DNA from: Dactylonectria macrodidyma
Lineage: Eukaryota > Ascomycota > Sordariomycetes > Hypocreales > Nectriaceae
NCBI GenBank assembly: GCA_020744425.1
Contig: JAGMUV010000004.1
Location: 992,001 to 1,056,000, forward strand
Direction of reading: 5' to 3'
DNA: 64,000 nucleotides
Under the pieces are notes generated by a model that did no database searches, was not told the origin of the DNA, and saw only the letters and a list, made by a program, of their open reading frames with translations. The position numbers and the translations under genes are program-made. Position 1 is the first letter of the stretch. Each line of letters opens with the position of its first letter. Positions 33,497-45,200 of the stretch are shown here, in pieces.

Positions 33497-36400
33497 GTCT
33501 TGACCAGAGTCAGCTGTTTGCGATGCCTAATCGGATACCGAGCTCAACTACGGAGTAGGTATTTGCCCATTACGCTGCACCAACAATGGCACGTGGCTGC
33601 CTTTTCGCGGAGAATCTTGACGTTTCATGGCAAGTACGGCGCTGCCATTGGATAAAGAAGCCATGCTTGAACATATCGTGTATCATTGGATAGGCATGGC
33701 ATTGTTATAGAGGTGCTGTTTAGTATCCATGCCTCGGCTGGTCGTATCGAGTACCGCAACATCACATACCGTTCCCTCTCGAACATGAGACTCAAGTGAG
33801 GAACTGACGTCGCGATTCAAACTACTTCTAACGTATCCGGAACAAAACCAACACACCCCGGCTCGAATTGTCTCAACAGGAATGCTGCCCATGAAACGTT
33901 GACGTGGTGGTGATCTACAACACCCATGTGACCGCGATAAGACAAGTTCGCGGGGACTAATCCTCATTTCCCGGCAAGCCTGATACATTGTGTGGATGGG
34001 TGGGTGTTCGGCAGATGCTACGACGCACGTAGCAATCATACGATTCGTCAAAGGAAGAATGCCTTCCGTGCATTGCAGATCTTTAGGCGAACAATTCTGG
34101 ATACCGAGGCGCGGCCACTTAAAGAGCCTTGCGCTGATTCGTGCAAGCTAACACAGTGCGTTCGGCCGAATGACCCCTCGTGGGCTGTTGAAATGTGGAA
34201 TATTCCACCGTGTTTGCGGCCACTGGTGATCATTTATCTCAAGATCCGGAGCTTCGGTAGAGGAGCAAATCACAGCTGTGGATCATGAGTAGATTCTATC
34301 CTAGCCGTTCCGGAGATTGAGGCTAAAGACAACAACCCACGCTTGACAAGGAGAACTAGCCTCAAGGTAATCTACCGAAAAGGGGGTTCACTCTGGGACG
34401 TGACCATAACCCCAGCTAGAATGGGGATCTATGTGGGCCTCAACTCCCCTACCGCCACGAACTGCACCATGGATGGGCAGGAGTGGAGACTGGTGCATGG
34501 CCTGAGAGAGAGCCATTTCATTCTAGAAGGGTGCACAAGAATGTGGATGAAGTTGGAGTGGGTTGGTTGTCTAGGGTAGTTGAGGCTGCGCGTGGTTGCC
34601 GTCGGTGAGAGAAAGATGGAGGCAGGGTCTGTTTGAATGAGATGGGGGTGCAGGGCTGCAGCGGAGAAAGGGATGAGATGTTGATAGTGCTGACCAATCT
34701 AGGTCAACGACATGTCTTTCAATCCTCACATGATTGTGAACGATGCTCTCTACCAGGTAAATTGCGGCTTGCCGAAGAGACGTGAACAAAATGAACATCA
34801 CACATTGTGGAAGCGTAGACATAGCCAAGGCCAGCTTTCAAAAAAGAGTAATCGCGGAAAGGCATGCAGTTTTCGGGATGAACCTATAATGGAGTAGACT
34901 AATAAACAGCTCTTGGTTGTTTCACATCCCTAATGAGGTAGTGAGGGTGTCCGGCACTCGTCTTATCGTCCGTTTTCCAAGTCCCATCTTATGCAACGCC
35001 GCACTAACATGTTGTGAACAGCAACCTTGCGCATGTAAGATTCTAAGCAGCCTCTAGGTTGCAGTCAGGTGCCTTTCATGTGCGCGGCTTGCACCCAAGA
35101 GACTACGATCTATTCACTAATCGCACAAATCCCTTGAGCCTCAACTGCCCATCCCCGTCAGTACACGGGGAGGCTCTTGGAAGGTTGATGTTACTAGTCC
35201 CACACTGAGCACTCTCACGAGACTTCGGGCCTTACTCCCTATTTTATTTTCGGGTGGACAGTGACGAGCTTGTGATAAGACTTCCAATAACCGGAAACCC
35301 GACTTTGTAATTATTAGACCGTTTGTGCCTTTCGTTGCTGGCGGATAGCAGGGCGTGTTGGCCTGCTTTTAGTTGAACTTGATGTGAACGAAATGAGATT
35401 ATGTAGACTCGTGGTCTTTGCTTGGAGAATTGACGGTTCCAATACCCCATGGTTCGGTTGTTGTAAGCCCCGTATGTGCTAATTAGAAGCCTGCTCTATA
35501 TTCGAAGACTTTCTGATCCTTTGTTTACACCGTATCTACCTGGGTACCCAGTGATGGTTTACTGCGTGAGACGCAGCATGCATTTCTCCCGGCATCCCTA
35601 CTTTGGTGTCCGTTACCATGTTCGGACTCGATTAAGCATGAGTCGACAACTCGCGACACAAGTAAATTCGGATGAGTTTGCAGGTACTTGGTTGTTTCCA
35701 AGACATAACAGTGTCGGACCCTTTGAAGCGGAAACTCGCTGTCTTGAAGCCGTCGCACAGTTGGGATGCTAGAAGCTTACCCCGAGATCCGAACTGCATT
35801 TCCAAAACTCTCAAACACTTCGGACGAATAATTGCACATGAAAATCAACCAGTAATTAGCTTGGTACCGATATACACCCTAAAACGCGGCACGACGTCGT
35901 AAAATTAGTTCGTGATTGCTAATTAGTCCAACCGTGAGCGCTTAGATACAGTGCCAGCACTGTGAACTCAGTCACAAGCAATAGTTGCTCTGTGCCGACC
36001 TACCACTTGCCTCGCGCCCCCTTGTACAGACAGTACAATTGTGCATGCTTGACGATGAGAGGGCTGCGAGTCACAAGCACCATGCCATATTTTCCATTCG
36101 CTACGCGCAGGCCATCAGAAGGATGCGCCCATCATCGATAGCAGATCCAACGACATCGGCGCCAACGAGGCAGGCACAGTTGCTGAGAGCCAACCGGAGG
36201 ATGCGCTTCAAGCATTGCATGGTGGTGCCGCCGTGGGGCGTGGGGTGGTGCTGCAGGCTGCCTATACTAATCGCATGGGGGAAGCTCTCTGGGACTCTGG
36301 GAGAGTGGCTGGCTGGTTAAGTGGTAATTGGTTAGTGAGTTTTTGTGCGTTTGCTCGTGTCGGGGTGATTGGGACGACGATGGATGCCGTGTTGGTGAGA

Positions 36401-37380
36401 CATGACTTTAGATAGTACGTAGTCCCCCGAGATTCCCAACGCCGCCGCCGCGGATGGGAGGGATGATGGAGACGGATTGGGATCTGAGACGAGCAGCCCT
36501 GCGAACTCTGGGACGTCGGGGATAGTGATCTGGGGGCTGTGCCTCGCGGCTGCAGCTATTGATATCGAGGTGATGTGGATATGGCAGCAAAAGATAGTGA
36601 TATCTTACGGATGGATGCATCTTGGTCATGGAATCGCATCGTACCGAGAATGCTGCAACGTAACGTCAATTCAAGTCCTGCCGCGGTGGTCGTGATACGG
36701 ATAGCCATATCTCGCTTGTGATGCTGGGCCGATAGGTACGGATGAGATGACAAGACGTTATCGGGAGGGGAGCAAGCAACACAGCAACTCGGCATGGGAA
36801 TGCCAAGGACCTGGAGCCCAATCCAATCCAGTCCAAGACCGAGTTAGCGAGAGGCGACGACAAGGCCCAGCACGACCCCTGAGCCCCCGGCTAGTAATAA
36901 CGTCTCCTCCAACCTATCCGTTCATAGTCACCTCACTAATAAGAGAGAGTGCTGTTCCGTGGTTCCCCAGGTCTCAATGTGTGAACACTGGAGGTGAGGC
37001 AGGGTGGGTTCATTCGCGACGAATCTGGCGAACTGTGAGAGGAGAGAGTCATGGGTGAAGGGGCGACACTGCTACTTAGTGTTCATAGATGGGAAGTTCG
37101 AGACCGGAGCGAGACAATGTTGGTGGTTTTGATGGCAAGGGATGTGGAGGGAAGTACATGGATTAGGACCACACGCGGGGCTTGTTTTCTGGCGCTTGGC
37201 CGGCGCCGGAAGCAGTCCAATTGGGGTCGCAGATGGGAGGCGGCGGAGGTGACGGAGAGAAATCTGAAGGGTGGTGGTGGTCGTGATGGCGGATGCGACC
37301 CCTTGCGCCGCACGATTTGTTGATGGTTGCTTCGCAGTTCTTCCTTCGGCAAAGCGGTCCAACTCCAACCATCAACCATG

Positions 37381-37395
37381 CACACACACACACAC
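37381..37395. repeat. CA dinucleotide microsatellite
   Basis: Seven and a half CA units run in a row, followed by GCGCA, in non-coding DNA. Confidence 0.9.
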
Positions 37396-38462
37396 GCGCA
37401 CCCTGGTATCTGTCTGGGTAGCCTGTTGGGTTGGGTCCAGGGCTGATGACGATGGCAATGGGGATTTTGAGGTTTGATGAAGACGAGAATCTCATTTCCA
37501 AACTTGAGCACCTTCTGGTTTGATCGGCCCATATGAGCTTGGATGCGACTTAGCAGGAGAGTCGTTATAATATACAATCACCGACAATGGCAGACTGCTA
37601 TCTGCTAATATGAACAGAGCCTGGACGATGAACCTCTGATCTGCTGATGACCTTAAACCACGACCTGTTTGTTCACATGAAACTTTTGAGGCACTGTGAC
37701 GTACGAAGGGCGCTGCCTTTACTACTAGAAGCGTTTCGTGAAGCTCACATTCACGCCGACACCAGCAGTAGCCTTGCATCAGAATTAGTGCCATGTACAC
37801 TTCTGTTGACGAACCATCCGGGGCGGCAGGCCGTTAGCAGGGTGCAACTGCTACTTGTAGACGGGTGTCGTTGCTTGCGGTCGTTGAATCCAGGGTTCGT
37901 CCATCCCCCCCAGTTTGATGAGTCAAGTCGCCTCGCCGGCCGCTGTAATCCCTCCCCTTTGGAGGTGCTTAGTACCATGCCCTGCCTTTCTATTGCCCCC
38001 CAGGTGCTAGATGAGTTGAGGTGACTTGACCCTTGTGCTAGGACCATACCCGCCCCTTTTTGTCCAACCACACCTACCCTTGGGGGACGTTGGTCAAGAT
38101 TTGACAATTTGAAGATGGCATCGCTTTTTTTTCAGCCTGCATTTTTGCGCGGCTAGAATTGGCGGCGGCCTGACAGCCGCTAAGTTGTGAGGTATCCCGT
38201 ACCTTACATAAAATGGAACAATGAGATGCCAGAGGCATTGGCGGAGCTTCATTCATCACCGCGTCCGGCTGGGGTAGGACATGCATTTATTAAGCCTTGG
38301 TGTACTACAGTGCGAACACGATTGGTAGAACAAATGCACTCTACCGCTGCCCTTGCAGGACCGGGTGGGCAGAACGCGAGGAGCCCAGTCGCAATGATCA
38401 GTCCCCTCCACCACCCATCGACCGAGCCAGGGCCACACCCCCCTGAAGACCCCCGGAGGGGC

Positions 38463-38600
38463 TCCACTGGCCGTCCAGTGCAATCGCTCTCAGGGGACCC
38501 CTAGGCGTGGTATCCAGTGGGCGGCGGCCCTCCGCACCCCGCTGGCCATCACCGGGTACTGGAAGAATCCACTGTATCGCCAGTAGCCGTCCACTGGGAG
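38463..38600. repeat. Block of CCACTGG/CCAGTGG inverted repeats
   Basis: CACTGG (38465-38470) and CCAGTG (38475-38480) form a hairpin with a 4-base loop. CCAGTGG recurs at 38514-38520 and CCACTGG at 38591-38597. AGGGGACCCCT (38492-38502) is an odd-length palindrome between them. The block is GC-rich and non-coding. Confidence 0.5.
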
Positions 38601-38662
38601 CGCTCAGCGGCAGTGACCCGCATCCCACAGACCAAAGGGCCACTCCCGTACCCTACTGGGTA

Positions 38663-38676
38663 GGTACCTAGGTACC
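38663..38676. repeat. 14 bp palindrome GGTACCTAGGTACC
   Basis: Perfectly self-complementary, and embedded in a longer run of GTACCT/AGGTAC units (about 38648-38704). Related palindromes occur at 50347-50360 and 52189-52198. Confidence 0.7.
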
Positions 38677-39546
38677 TTACGTACCTAGTACTACCAAGTA
38701 CGTAGGGGTGCTGGAGCACTGGAGCAGCTTCCCGTGCGTGGACTCTCTCACCACCCGCCGCCGAAAGTGGACGGCGGCGACTAGGAACTGGGAGCTCTTG
38801 ATTTCGTTTGGCTTAAGGTTGCGTGGGCACTCATTTTGTCACTTTGTCCTTCGCCCTTGGACCCAGAAAATAGGGATGCGGCTGGTCTAGAACTCTTCCA
38901 TGAGGTGTACCACCCTCACTCGGGTGGCCATACACACACACTTGCCTACCTGCGAGGTACCTTATCGATTGGCGACTCGCCCGTTTCTGTCCTAACCCAA
39001 GGTCTACCTTGAAGACAGGGCGCGAGAACAGCAAACAACGTAGCCACAGCCGCTGCCGCTTACCGTTCGCAGCGATTGCTTCGCCGTCGCGTTGCTGATG
39101 TTGCGTTTCTCCGGTCTTCACACTCGACCATCGCCCCCCTTCACGTCGATCCGTCACCATCCATCCTTGGTCGGACAGAGGTTCGGTGGTTCTGTCAGAA
39201 CTCACCCAGTCATTTTTTCTCTCCCCATGCCATGAGCCAGCGCATGGAACCGCCGGCCATGTCCAATCCCATCCATCACCGCACCCCCCCCCTAAGACCC
39301 CTGTGCTATGAGGAGCAGGTACTGCTGTAGGCATTGTACAGTGCTGGAGTACCTGGGTGTGCAGGGTGCTTCCGCTGGATGGTCTTGGCCACCGACCAAT
39401 GACTAGCCCAGCCCTTTTAGCGGTCCTAGCCCCCAAGCGGTGCCAAATGGCCCCAGCTTCCCACTGGGGGACGGGAGTCTCCAGTCTCCAAATCGCCAGC
39501 GGTCTTTCGCAGGTCCAGCAGCGCGCCTAGGTCGCCATTGGGCTTC

Positions 39547-39562
39547 TTTTTTTTTTTTTTTT
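39547..39562. repeat. Poly(T) run (T16)
   Basis: Sixteen consecutive T residues in the RAS1 upstream region, about 0.87 kb before the ATG; it may exclude nucleosomes. Confidence 0.85.
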
Positions 39563-40429
39563 CCTTCGCGGACGGGCTCGCATCCATCTACGAGGTGCTC
39601 CGTATCCGTTTGCAGCAAGGAGAGGGCATCTTACCTCACTGTAGTTAGGCTATGGAGACCCTATCCGACGTGCACCCGGCGTCTGTACCGAGGCGAGCTG
39701 CAGGCATACTGTAAGTTTTTCGAACTGAGGTGTTCTGCAACTGCCTAACTAGCCCGTTGCCCGAGCTGTGGCGGGCCAGCTGTGGCAAGCCGGCTTTTGT
39801 CTCTGTTTCCTTCTGGTTCTGCTTCTGGCTATGTCTCTGGCCGTCCTCATACGATCCGTCGTCTCGCCTGGTAAGTCGCTTCTTCCAGATCTCCACATCC
39901 AACCTAACAGCAACTGCTGCTGCTCTCGTAACCAGCTACGAAGCATGCTCGCAGAACCCCAGGCTTTCAAGACCGAGGCACCTTGCCTGATTAGTGGTGG
40001 TAGTGGTGGTGGTAAAGGTGGTGGTCGAGGTAGTAGCCAAACTACACACCCAGGCGCCCACACGCCATCCACCCCATTCCTCCCCCCATCGGTCCACACG
40101 CCCCCTCCCCTTCCAGCATCCCCTTCCCTTCTCGCTCTGCTTTGACCTTTCCAACCTTAGGCCCTTTGCATCCATCCGTCCATCTCTCTCCCTCTCCTCC
40201 AGTCCCACGCGCATCATTCTCTCTCTTTGTCCATCTCAAACCCGCCCTTTCCTCTTTGCTGTCACCAGCTTTTCACAACTCCGTCTTCCCATTCTCGACG
40301 TTCTGAGTCTGCTTCTCGTCGCCAACCTCTCCATTCTACGGTTCAGCGACGACCAGCCCCCCGGCGCGAGTCAATTTTCAGTGCCCCCGATTGAGCTGCC
40401 CCGAGAGCTGCTTCAAATCACTAGACACA

Positions 40430-41356
40430 ATGGCTTCGAACACCAAGGTACGATGCTTCGAGATGCATCTTTCGCGTCCATCCAACCTATGACGGAACTA
40501 CCTGACTGGGCGGCTTTCTTTCTCGACATAGCTCTCTCTCTCTTCTTTACTGCTATTTTCGTTGCTAATATGGTGCTAATGTAGTTTTTGCGAGAGTACA
40601 AGCTCGTCGTTGTCGGCGGTGGTGGTGTTGGTAAATCATGCTTGACCATTCAGTTGATCCAGAGCCACTTCGTCGACGAGTATGATCCTACAATCGAAGG
40701 TTTGTTTCCACCACCCCCCAATTATGCTGTCCTGACTTCCCACCTGGTTCCATACTGATTATCGCTCTACGTCGAATAGATTCGTATCGAAAGCAGTGCG
40801 TCATTGACGATGAGGTCGCCCTTCTCGATGTCCTCGATACCGCTGGCCAGGAGGAGTATAGCGCCATGCGAGAGCAGTACATGCGAACCGGCGAGGGTTT
40901 TCTGCTAGTTTACTCCATCACCTCCCGACAGAGCTTCGAGGAAATCACCACTTTCCAGCAACAAATTCTGCGAGTCAAGGACAAGGATTACTTCCCCATG
41001 GTTGTTGTTGGCAACAAGTGCGATTTGGAGGGCGAGCGAGAAGTCACGCGACAAGGTACACAATGCACAGTCCTGTGGCGACGTTGGGAAGATGACTAAC
41101 GCAAACATTCACAGAGGGTGAAGCGCTCGCAAGGTCTTTTGGCTGCAAATTCATCGAGACCTCTGCCAAGTCCCGGATCAATGTTGACAAGGCTTTCTAC
41201 GATATCGTGCGAGAGATACGAAGGTATAACCGCGAAATGCAAGGCTACTCGACTGGTAGCGGCGGCACATCTGGCGCAAACGGCCCACCCAAGCCCATCG
41301 ACATTGACGATGGAGACCAACAGGCCGGATGCTGCGCCAAGTGTGTGGTTATGTAA
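40430..41356 (+). CDS. ras1: Ras1 small GTPase
   Basis: Four exons, 40430-40447, 40585-40699, 40780-41055 and 41115-41356, total 651 nt, 216 aa. All G-boxes are intact: P-loop GGGGVGKS (17-24; G19 and G20 match human G12 and G13), switch I YDPTIEDSY, switch [14 protein letters not shown] (Q68 matches human Q61), NKCD and ETSAK. The C-terminus has two cysteines (C209, C210) that may be palmitoylated and ends in the CAAX box CVVM for farnesylation, so it is a membrane protein. The 18-nt first coding exon codes only MASNTK. Ras1 in filamentous fungi controls polarised growth, conidiation and cAMP/MAPK signalling. The resting protein has no activating substitution. Confidence 0.97.
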
Positions 41357-42273
41357 AGGAAGGATTGTGTGAATGGAGAAGAGGCGGGGGACAATTTCGC
41401 ATCTTACGGCGTGACGAAGGCGACTGTCCACGGACATCCGTCACGTTACGGTCTTCATCAATTGTGCGCCATATTATCGAATCCATCGCATCAGGCTGTT
41501 TTTCTTGGGAGGATATGGGGTCAAAACGTTGATTGCATTGGACGGGGAGTCCGGTTCTGGCTTGATTGCACACGCACTTGGACTTTTCGACGCAGCCCAC
41601 GGACATGTCGCAGTGATACGGCAAAATTCGACTATGCCAACAGAATCTGGAAGCGAGCGGAGCCACGAAGGTGCATGGTACATGGCATATGGCATGGCGA
41701 TTCCTGTGGAATGCCTTGTTTTGGACGTCGTGGATAAAAAGGAGCAACTATTTTTACCAGGGAGAGAGACCAAGACGGAGAGGCTTGTGCTGTCGACGCC
41801 GTGTCAACAGATTGGCGAGCCCTAGGACCTCGCGAGAGTTGCCGATTTTTTATTATTTGTGTCAATGGGGAGGATGAATTTCGAAGACTAAATATGGGTT
41901 CTGCGCTCTTCCTATATGCATTATTTCATACCTGTAATTTCTTTTTCTTCCATGAGGTCTCCTTCTCTCCGGCAGCAGTGGTCTCAGTCAGAAAAAATTC
42001 AACTACCCCTTTCTCAAGCGTCGCTTGGCCCCCAACCGGCCGTGTTTGCTCATCCCCAAGGCATCCTGCGATGCGGCACATTGTCCGAACCTTCAAGACC
42101 CTGGATAGTCTAACGGGGGGATAAGGAAGGATAGACGCGGGCATGGTAGTTTTGAGGTCAGTTTTTTACCGCTGTACACATTCTGTCTGGAAGTTTATTT
42201 GCTATCTAGTAGGATCCGGAATGCCGCTATCTCGAGGTTGACTATCCTAGGCTCTCCTTCGTCCGCGAAACCT
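41357..42273. other. Convergent 3' intergenic region RAS1 / Cys-rich protein gene
   Basis: This is 917 bp between two stop codons. It should hold both 3' UTRs; short T-rich runs lie near 41840-41960. Open frames here overlap one another and show no conserved content. Confidence 0.5.
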
Positions 42274-45200
42274 TCACGCGCCCTCCATGTCAATGTCGGT
42301 GGTCTTGCCAACAATGATATCCTTGGCCTGATGAACGCCGTCCCAAGACCCGTCCACGAGTTGAGGAGCGTTGCCGTCATTGAGCTGATTTACGACCCAG
42401 TCGTTGCACACAAGACACGCCCAAGCTGTGGCACGTCCGCCGGTGTCCTTGAATCCTTCGTAATCGGCGGAGATACCAACCTTGCGCAACTTACTGTCGC
42501 CGAGACATGCCGGGCAGACTGGCTTGCTGAAGCGGCATAGTCGCCACTCTTGCATCATTGCCGCGTGTCGCATCGACAACTCGGCGTAATGCAGTCGATG
42601 GAAGCGGCACAGTGGCCGATCGAGCAGCTTGGTGGCGCACGCACATCCGGTGATGGGCATGGTCGCTCCTTGGTATGCGATAGACGTTCCCTCTTCCTGC
42701 ACAGCCTCATCTGGGGAAGGCGGCTTAGGGCCGGTAGCGCCCCAGATTTGCTTGACGCCAGTTTTGCCGAGTGTCTTCATATGCTGCTTATCGTCGGCGA
42801 GTAAGAGTGCGCAGGAGTCACATGCGTAGGCGCGAGTTTTGACAATCTCGTTTGCTCTCAGTGGTTTCAAAGACTCGTCAACTGTGATCTGGACGCTTTC
42901 GGTAACGCAATCTTTGCAGACGAGGTAGTTGAACGGGAAGAATAAACGATGGATGAGGGCCTGGCATCCAACCTCGTCTGCAGCTGGCTTATAGCATATG
43001 CCTGTGCCACCACCCTGCTTGGGCTCGAAGCAGCTGACTAAGACCTCCGTAAATGGCTGAAGAGTGTCCTGTCGACGAATAAGAGGAATGTCTTCGAGGA
43101 TGTCACGGGCTGGAGTGTCGAGAACCGGCGTTGCATGAGCCATGCCAAACAAACGCGGCCCCTTGATGTTCCAGCATTGCGCTTTCTCTCCCTGGCGCCA
43201 GTGTGACATTTCGAGGCCTTCGACATTATTCTTCACGCTCCAGCGCGAGGGCTTCGTCTTATATTTCACATAGGGATTGTCGCCGAGACAGAGGAAAGCG
43301 TTGAAGCTGATGTTCTTCATGGGGTTCGGTGGGTTCGGTGAGACACCGGCGAGTTCGGGTGGCACTTGGCCATGGTTGCTCCCCTCGCCGGGACCCTGCG
43401 GTATGCTGATGGGATCCATGGGATTGCTCTGAACGGGGACGCCTTCTGCGTTGTTCTCGATATCATTACCTATGACCTCTAGAGCTGGGTTGATTTCAAA
43501 GTTGTCGCCGCCAAACATGTTGAAGTTGATCAAGTCCTCAAAGCCAGCTGGCATGTCGTCGCCTCCGGGTTGAGCGGTATTGCCGTCTTGGGCTTGAGCA
43601 GGCTGCAGCTGAAAGGGGGGGATTTGTGCCTGCGCCTGCGCCTGTATGCCAGCAAACTCAGCTGGGTTGTTTGCTGGAGGCGAAGGGGAAGGCCGCATGG
43701 GGAGATCTTGCTTAAGCACCACTGGAATGACTGGGGCGGGAGAGTCCATGACTGGAGGCTTCTCAGCTGGAGGATCCGCAACTGTAGGATCCGGCTCTGG
43801 AGCCTCCGGAGCGGGAGTAGCGATCGGCCGGCCGAGTGGGGCACCGAATCCCTCTCGCGTCGGAGGCCAGTCCGGGTGAGACATGGCCTGGAACTTCTCC
43901 TGGTAGGCTGGGTTTTGAATAGGAGGGTGGCTTGTTTGACGCATCAGCTGTTCTAAAGAACCTGCATGAAGTATCGATGGTATTGACCCTTGCAGAGAAC
44001 CCTGGGAACCTCCTTGAGGGGGTGGGTGGTCTGGCCGGAAATCGTTGTGGGCGTCGGCGATTTCTTTAGCCATATTCTTTGCCCTGTCTTGGGCGTTGAG
44101 AGTGCTATACTTGGGTACTAGGGGACCAATCCAGTCATAGAGCTTGGTGCCATCCTTGACGGAGCGAACGCCTCTAGGACCATATCCGTGGGCGAGGTAG
44201 TACAGGGCAGGAGGCGATGCGTCGAACTGGGCAACACAGTTGTGGAGGCGATCATTCTTGGTCTTGATCCATTTGTCGCACCTGTCACGGTCGGCATTCG
44301 TCGTGCACGAGTCACACGGACGCTGGCGATCGCAGGGGCGGCCCGTTTCCTCGCATCTCGCACATCCTTGGAACGGCGTCCACCTGCCGAAGCCGACGCG
44401 GCTCAGGCTTGCGAGAGGGAAGACTCGACCCGACTCTGCGTCGACGCAATCGATGCCGAGTTGGTTGCACCGCACGCACGAGCTGAAGGGCTGGGACTCG
44501 GTGATGCGGCATGAGTAGAGTGTCTTGGAAACTGCGCACGCCTTGCACCACTTGCGCCAGGTGGTACCGTTCCTCTGGAGCTCCAGAGTGCCGGCGTCGG
44601 AGTGCCGGCCGTTCGGGATGGCCCACGACTCCGGCGCCGGCACACTCGGCACGGCGATCAGCGTGTTAGACCACAAGCACAAGTGTCCGCCGGCCAAGCA
44701 CCGTCCGCATGCCGAACTCCAAGCGGTGCGGTCGTCCAGCCAGCTGCACTTGCCACCGGAGTCGTCGGCCTGGCATCGGTCGCATGCGTGCCGGAACCAG
44801 ACCGGCTCGCCGATCGAGTCCGGCCGGGGCTTGAGCTGCACTCCGCCGGCGCGGCATCGGCCCTTGCGGCAGTTGGTGCACTGGTAACCAAGGTGGACGT
44901 CAACGTTGCACGTATCGCCCTTGTGCTTGTCCGAGCAGGGCTTGCACGCCGCAACTGCGGGCACGGCTGGATCGTTGACGCCGTACCGGCGGTGATCCAT
45001 GTGATGCTGGCCGACACGACATTCGTGAAGCAGTCCCGGGTTCTGCGAGCGAAAGTCGGCGCAGTTGCGGCACTCGACCCTGGTGTCGGAATACTTGACC
45101 CAGTCGCATTTCCGTTGCTGGTGTGCGAAAATGCCGGCTGGGTGCGTTGCGCAGAAGTCGCACAGGTTCGGGATGGGATTGAGTCGCCTCTCTTCTTCTT

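Larger units (their letters stand above)
33497..40429. other. Gene-free stretch upstream of RAS1 (6.9 kb)
   Basis: No gene is supported. Open frames are scattered, short, and lack conserved content or splice partners. The stretch holds a CA repeat (37381-37395), a hairpin-rich block (38463-38600), a GGTACCTAGGTACC palindrome (38663-38676), a T16 run (39547-39562), a GGT-type repeat (about 39992-40036) and a pyrimidine-rich zone (about 40080-40290) that looks like the transcription-start region of RAS1. The part 34.9-36.0 kb is more AT-rich and could contain decayed sequence, but no element was identified. Confidence 0.5.

Noticed and set aside
38640..38710. Telomere-like or subtelomeric repeat
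   Set aside because: The ACCTAGGT/GTACCT units are not TTAGGG repeats, and housekeeping genes flank the site on both sides.
38831..39436. 201-codon minus-strand frame upstream of RAS1
   Set aside because: No conserved content, Trp/Arg/Gly-rich, crosses repeats; taken as chance.
41037..41114. Possible frameshift in RAS1 after VTRQ
   Set aside because: Explained by a normal intron (41056-41114, GTACAC...CACAG) that restores the EGEALA block.
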